From Macrophomina tecta (Eukaryota > Ascomycota > Dothideomycetes > Botryosphaeriales > Botryosphaeriaceae): a stretch of DNA of 64,000 nt. A program made the translations under genes and the position numbers. Positions 61,880-64,000 of the stretch are shown piece after piece; position 1 is the first letter of the stretch; the number at the start of each line of letters is the position of its first letter. The stretch is from the NCBI GenBank assembly GCA_024180945.1, contig JAKSGN010000022.1:1361340-1425339 (forward strand), read 5' to 3'. A model generated the notes under the pieces. It was not told the origin of the DNA, made no database searches, and saw only the letters and a program-made list of their open reading frames with translations.

Positions 61880-64000
61880 ATAGAGTTCTAGTGGTTTCTA
61901 GGTATTGTCCCAGTCTCCTTTCTATTTAAGGAGGTATTGGAATTGACTATTAATGTAGCCGCTGTCTAGGACTTATTCTACGTTCTAGTCTACGTTTTTA
62001 TCGGCGTCTAGATTTTCCGGTAGTATTTCTTCTATTTAGCGCAACGGTGTAGCGTTTTCTGGTGCCGGTTTGAGGAGTAAGACGTGAAATATGGGGTGTA
62101 TCCGTATAGTATTAGGTAATCTAAGGCGGAAATTAACCTTTCTAATCTATTCTTCGATTTCGAAAGGTCCGATTTTCTTAAAGTCTAATTTATTGTTCGG
62201 CCGTTTTGTCTTGATGTTTTTTCTAAGGAGGTAAACTTTGTCCCCCCCTTTTAGCTTTGGTGCCTCCTGGTGCCGTTTGTTGTAGTATTTACCTATTTGT
62301 AGGGCTACGAATTCGAGGTCTAGGTGTAGTTATTTGTGGAGTGCCTTTAGCTAGTCTGCTTTGAGGATTTCTTTTTGGGCTAGGAATTCGCTTAGTATTA
62401 ACTCTTTGTAAGCTGTGGGCTCGTAACCGTAATTAGCGTAGAACGGGGATTCTTGCGTAGCTAACGCTTTTGAGCTGTTGTACGCGAACTATACGAGCGG
62501 TAGTAGCTTAACCTAGTTGTCTTACGCGTAGTTAAGGTAGTAGCGTAGGTACTATTCTAGCGTCTAATTCGTCCGTTCTGTCTGTCCGTCTGTTTAAGGG
62601 TGTGCCGTGGTCGAGAGCTTGTGCTTGGCTCTAAGCTGGCGAGTGAGAGTCTGCTAGAATCGGGATATAAATAGTTGATCTTTGTCTAATACGAGCTCTT
62701 CTAGTAACCCGTGGTTGCCGAGGATTATTCTAAGGAACGTGTAGGCGAGTTCTTCCGCATTTGCCGTTTTGAGATATAGTAAGTAGTATGCGTACTTCGT
62801 TATTCTATTAACGATGACTAGGATTAAGTTATACTTAACCTTAGTAAGCGGTTCTTCTAACTTGGGTAGGTCCGTAATGAAGTCTAGCGAGATGGATTGC
62901 TAAGGGCGCTTCGGTACCGATAGCGGCTAAAGTAGTCTATAGGGTGCGTGCCTCGCGGCCTTGCTTCTGATGTAAAGGTTGTATTGCGAGACTACCCGTT
63001 GAACGGTTTTTCTTAGCCCTAGGAAGTAGTAGCTTCTCGTGATTCGCTCTATTGTCTTGTCTATTTCTTAATGACCGTGTATTGGGGCTTCGTATATGTC
63101 TTTTACGAGCTCTTCCCGTAGTTTAACTAGAACGTAGACTAATTCTAAAAATAGGATAGTGCCGTCTGCGTTTTTAGTTACTCGGGGGTCGTTGTCGAGT
63201 TCTCCGAATTCTTAAGCTGTTGCGTTATCTACGTAGGCTCCTTGGATCTTTTGCTTCCATTCGTTGCCTTTAAGGCGTATTGCTGGGGCGAATAGTCTAA
63301 TCGGGGTAAGCGAGTCGTTTGGTTCTTCTTTAAGCTACGTTTGTTCTAGGCTATAAATAGCTATGATCTGGCGGCTACGGCTAGCGGGTATAAAAGACCC
63401 GTCCTCCTGCGTGTTAAGTATTGTAGGTTGTGGACCTAGCTTTTCTTTGATGTGGTTAGCTCGTCTGCTTAGCGCGTCTACGCGAGCGTTTTTAGATTCC
63501 TTTCTATAGGTAATCTTTATGTTATAGGACGCTAGTTCTTTAGCCTATCGAACCTGTCGTCGGTTTAATTCTTTGGTAGTAGTAAAGTGCGAGAGGTTCT
63601 TATAGTCGTAGTAGACTATGACCTGGTGCTTAGCGCCTTTGAGGTAGTGTCTCTATTCTTTGAAAGCTGTGACTATGGCTAAGAGTTCCTTATTGTGGAC
63701 GTCGTAGTTCTTCTCGGTAGGTGTTATTTTCCTTAAGTAGTAGGCGATGGGGTGTAGTCTGTCTTCTTCGTCTGGCTGACTGAGTACGGCTTCTATGGCG
63801 TAGTCTGAAGCGTCGGTTTCTACCGTGATTGGTAGGTCTGGGTTGTAGAGCCCTAGAACTGGTGCTTTTATAAATATCCGCTTTAGTGAGTCGAACGCTC
63901 GTTGTTGTCTTTCTTTTTATATGAACCCGTGTTCCTTCTTGGTAGTGTCGGTTAGAGGTGCCGCTATTTTAGCGTAGTTTATAATAAACTTCCGGTAAAA
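61880..64000 (-). pseudogene. LTR2 Gypsy pol, 3' part: RNase H, integrase, chromodomain-like end
   Basis: Starting at 64000 with FYRKFIINYAKIAAPL, it goes through RNase H (DASDYAIEAVLSQPDEEDRL, YDVHNKELLAIVTAFKE). The integrase zinc region follows (YEAPIHGH), then the core (SLDFITDLPKL, ELVLDKDQLFISRF, TDGQTERTN with Asp and Glu preserved). The C-terminus reads LKGGDKVYLLRKNIKTKRP, IGPFEIEE and HPIFHVLLLKPAPE, then a weak chromodomain-like end. Stops are TAG/TAA only. The 5' boundary is the window edge, and its last five bases (TAAAA, plus strand) complement the TTTTA at 53030-53034. Confidence 0.85.

Larger units (their letters stand above)
61015..64000 (-). mobile_element. LTR2 Gypsy, 3' half (inverted)
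   Basis: Purine tract (complement of CTATTCCCCCTC at 61015), antisense frame, then RNase H to chromodomain of pol read from 64000 down to about 61880. It is the missing half of the element at 48454-53034. Together with the 3' LTR it was flipped. Confidence 0.88.

Overview
This window is a transposon-dense, RIP-scarred segment of a filamentous ascomycete (Pezizomycotina) genome. The evidence is the mix of fungal Ty3/Gypsy, Ty1/Copia, Tad-like LINE and hAT elements, short GT-AG introns (53-69 bp), and heavy TpA enrichment. In the damaged copies glutamine and tryptophan codons have become TAG/TAA and cysteine codons TAT/TAC, the product expected from repeat-induced point mutation (RIP). A degenerate RecQ-type helicase gene with DUF3505-like (PF12013-like) N-terminal fingers suggests a subtelomeric or repeat-island setting. 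I see no rRNA, tRNA or CRISPR.

Layout. 1-2151: AT-rich relic DNA with a small GC-richer patch. 2172-5031: hAT-1, with TIRs and an intact 748-aa transposase. 5032-9076: 3' half of a chromodomain Gypsy (Gypsy-A). 9077-13065: Copia-B (minus). 13075-25212: Copia-A (plus), split by a full-length Gypsy-1 (16079-24380), which itself holds a 5'-truncated LINE (23108-23658). 25213-28856: a low-repeat island with one three-exon short-chain dehydrogenase gene (26239-27231, minus). 28857-29524: 3' end of a minus-strand Gypsy. 29525-42107: Gypsy-3, split by the complete Gypsy-4 (30712-38473). 42108-42552: lone LTR1. 42553-45692: 5' half of Gypsy-B. 45693-46431: truncated LTR2. 46432-48453: N-terminal part of the helicase gene. 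48454-53034: 5' half of an LTR2 Gypsy. 53035-53479: LTR1 at a rearrangement junction. 53480-57512: middle and C-terminal part of the helicase on the minus strand, with a solo LTR1 inside. 57513-64000: 3' half of the LTR2 Gypsy on the minus strand, with the intact transposon hAT-2 (58071-60795) inside its LTR.

The most informative structure is at 48449-64000. One LTR2 retrotransposon landed in the helicase gene (5-bp duplication GAAAG on both outer edges). The segment running from the middle of its pol into the helicase C-terminus was then inverted. The junction is an LTR1 with mismatched flanks (TTTTA / TATAG). The other TTTTA copy is the last five bases of the window, so a minus-strand LTR1 is predicted to start at base 64001.

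A second theme is an antisense reading frame between pol and the 3' LTR of these Gypsy elements. In Gypsy-1 (LINE removed) it has exact Zn2Cys6 spacing followed by a charged helical tail. In Gypsy-4 the six positions are all tyrosine, as RIP of cysteine codons would give. The LTR2 family carries a variant with a longer first loop. An antisense transcription-factor-like protein in these elements is the best candidate here for an undescribed system. The intact coding content is limited to two hAT transposases, the dehydrogenase (which has Phe at the catalytic Tyr position), and a LINE 3' fragment with an open frame.
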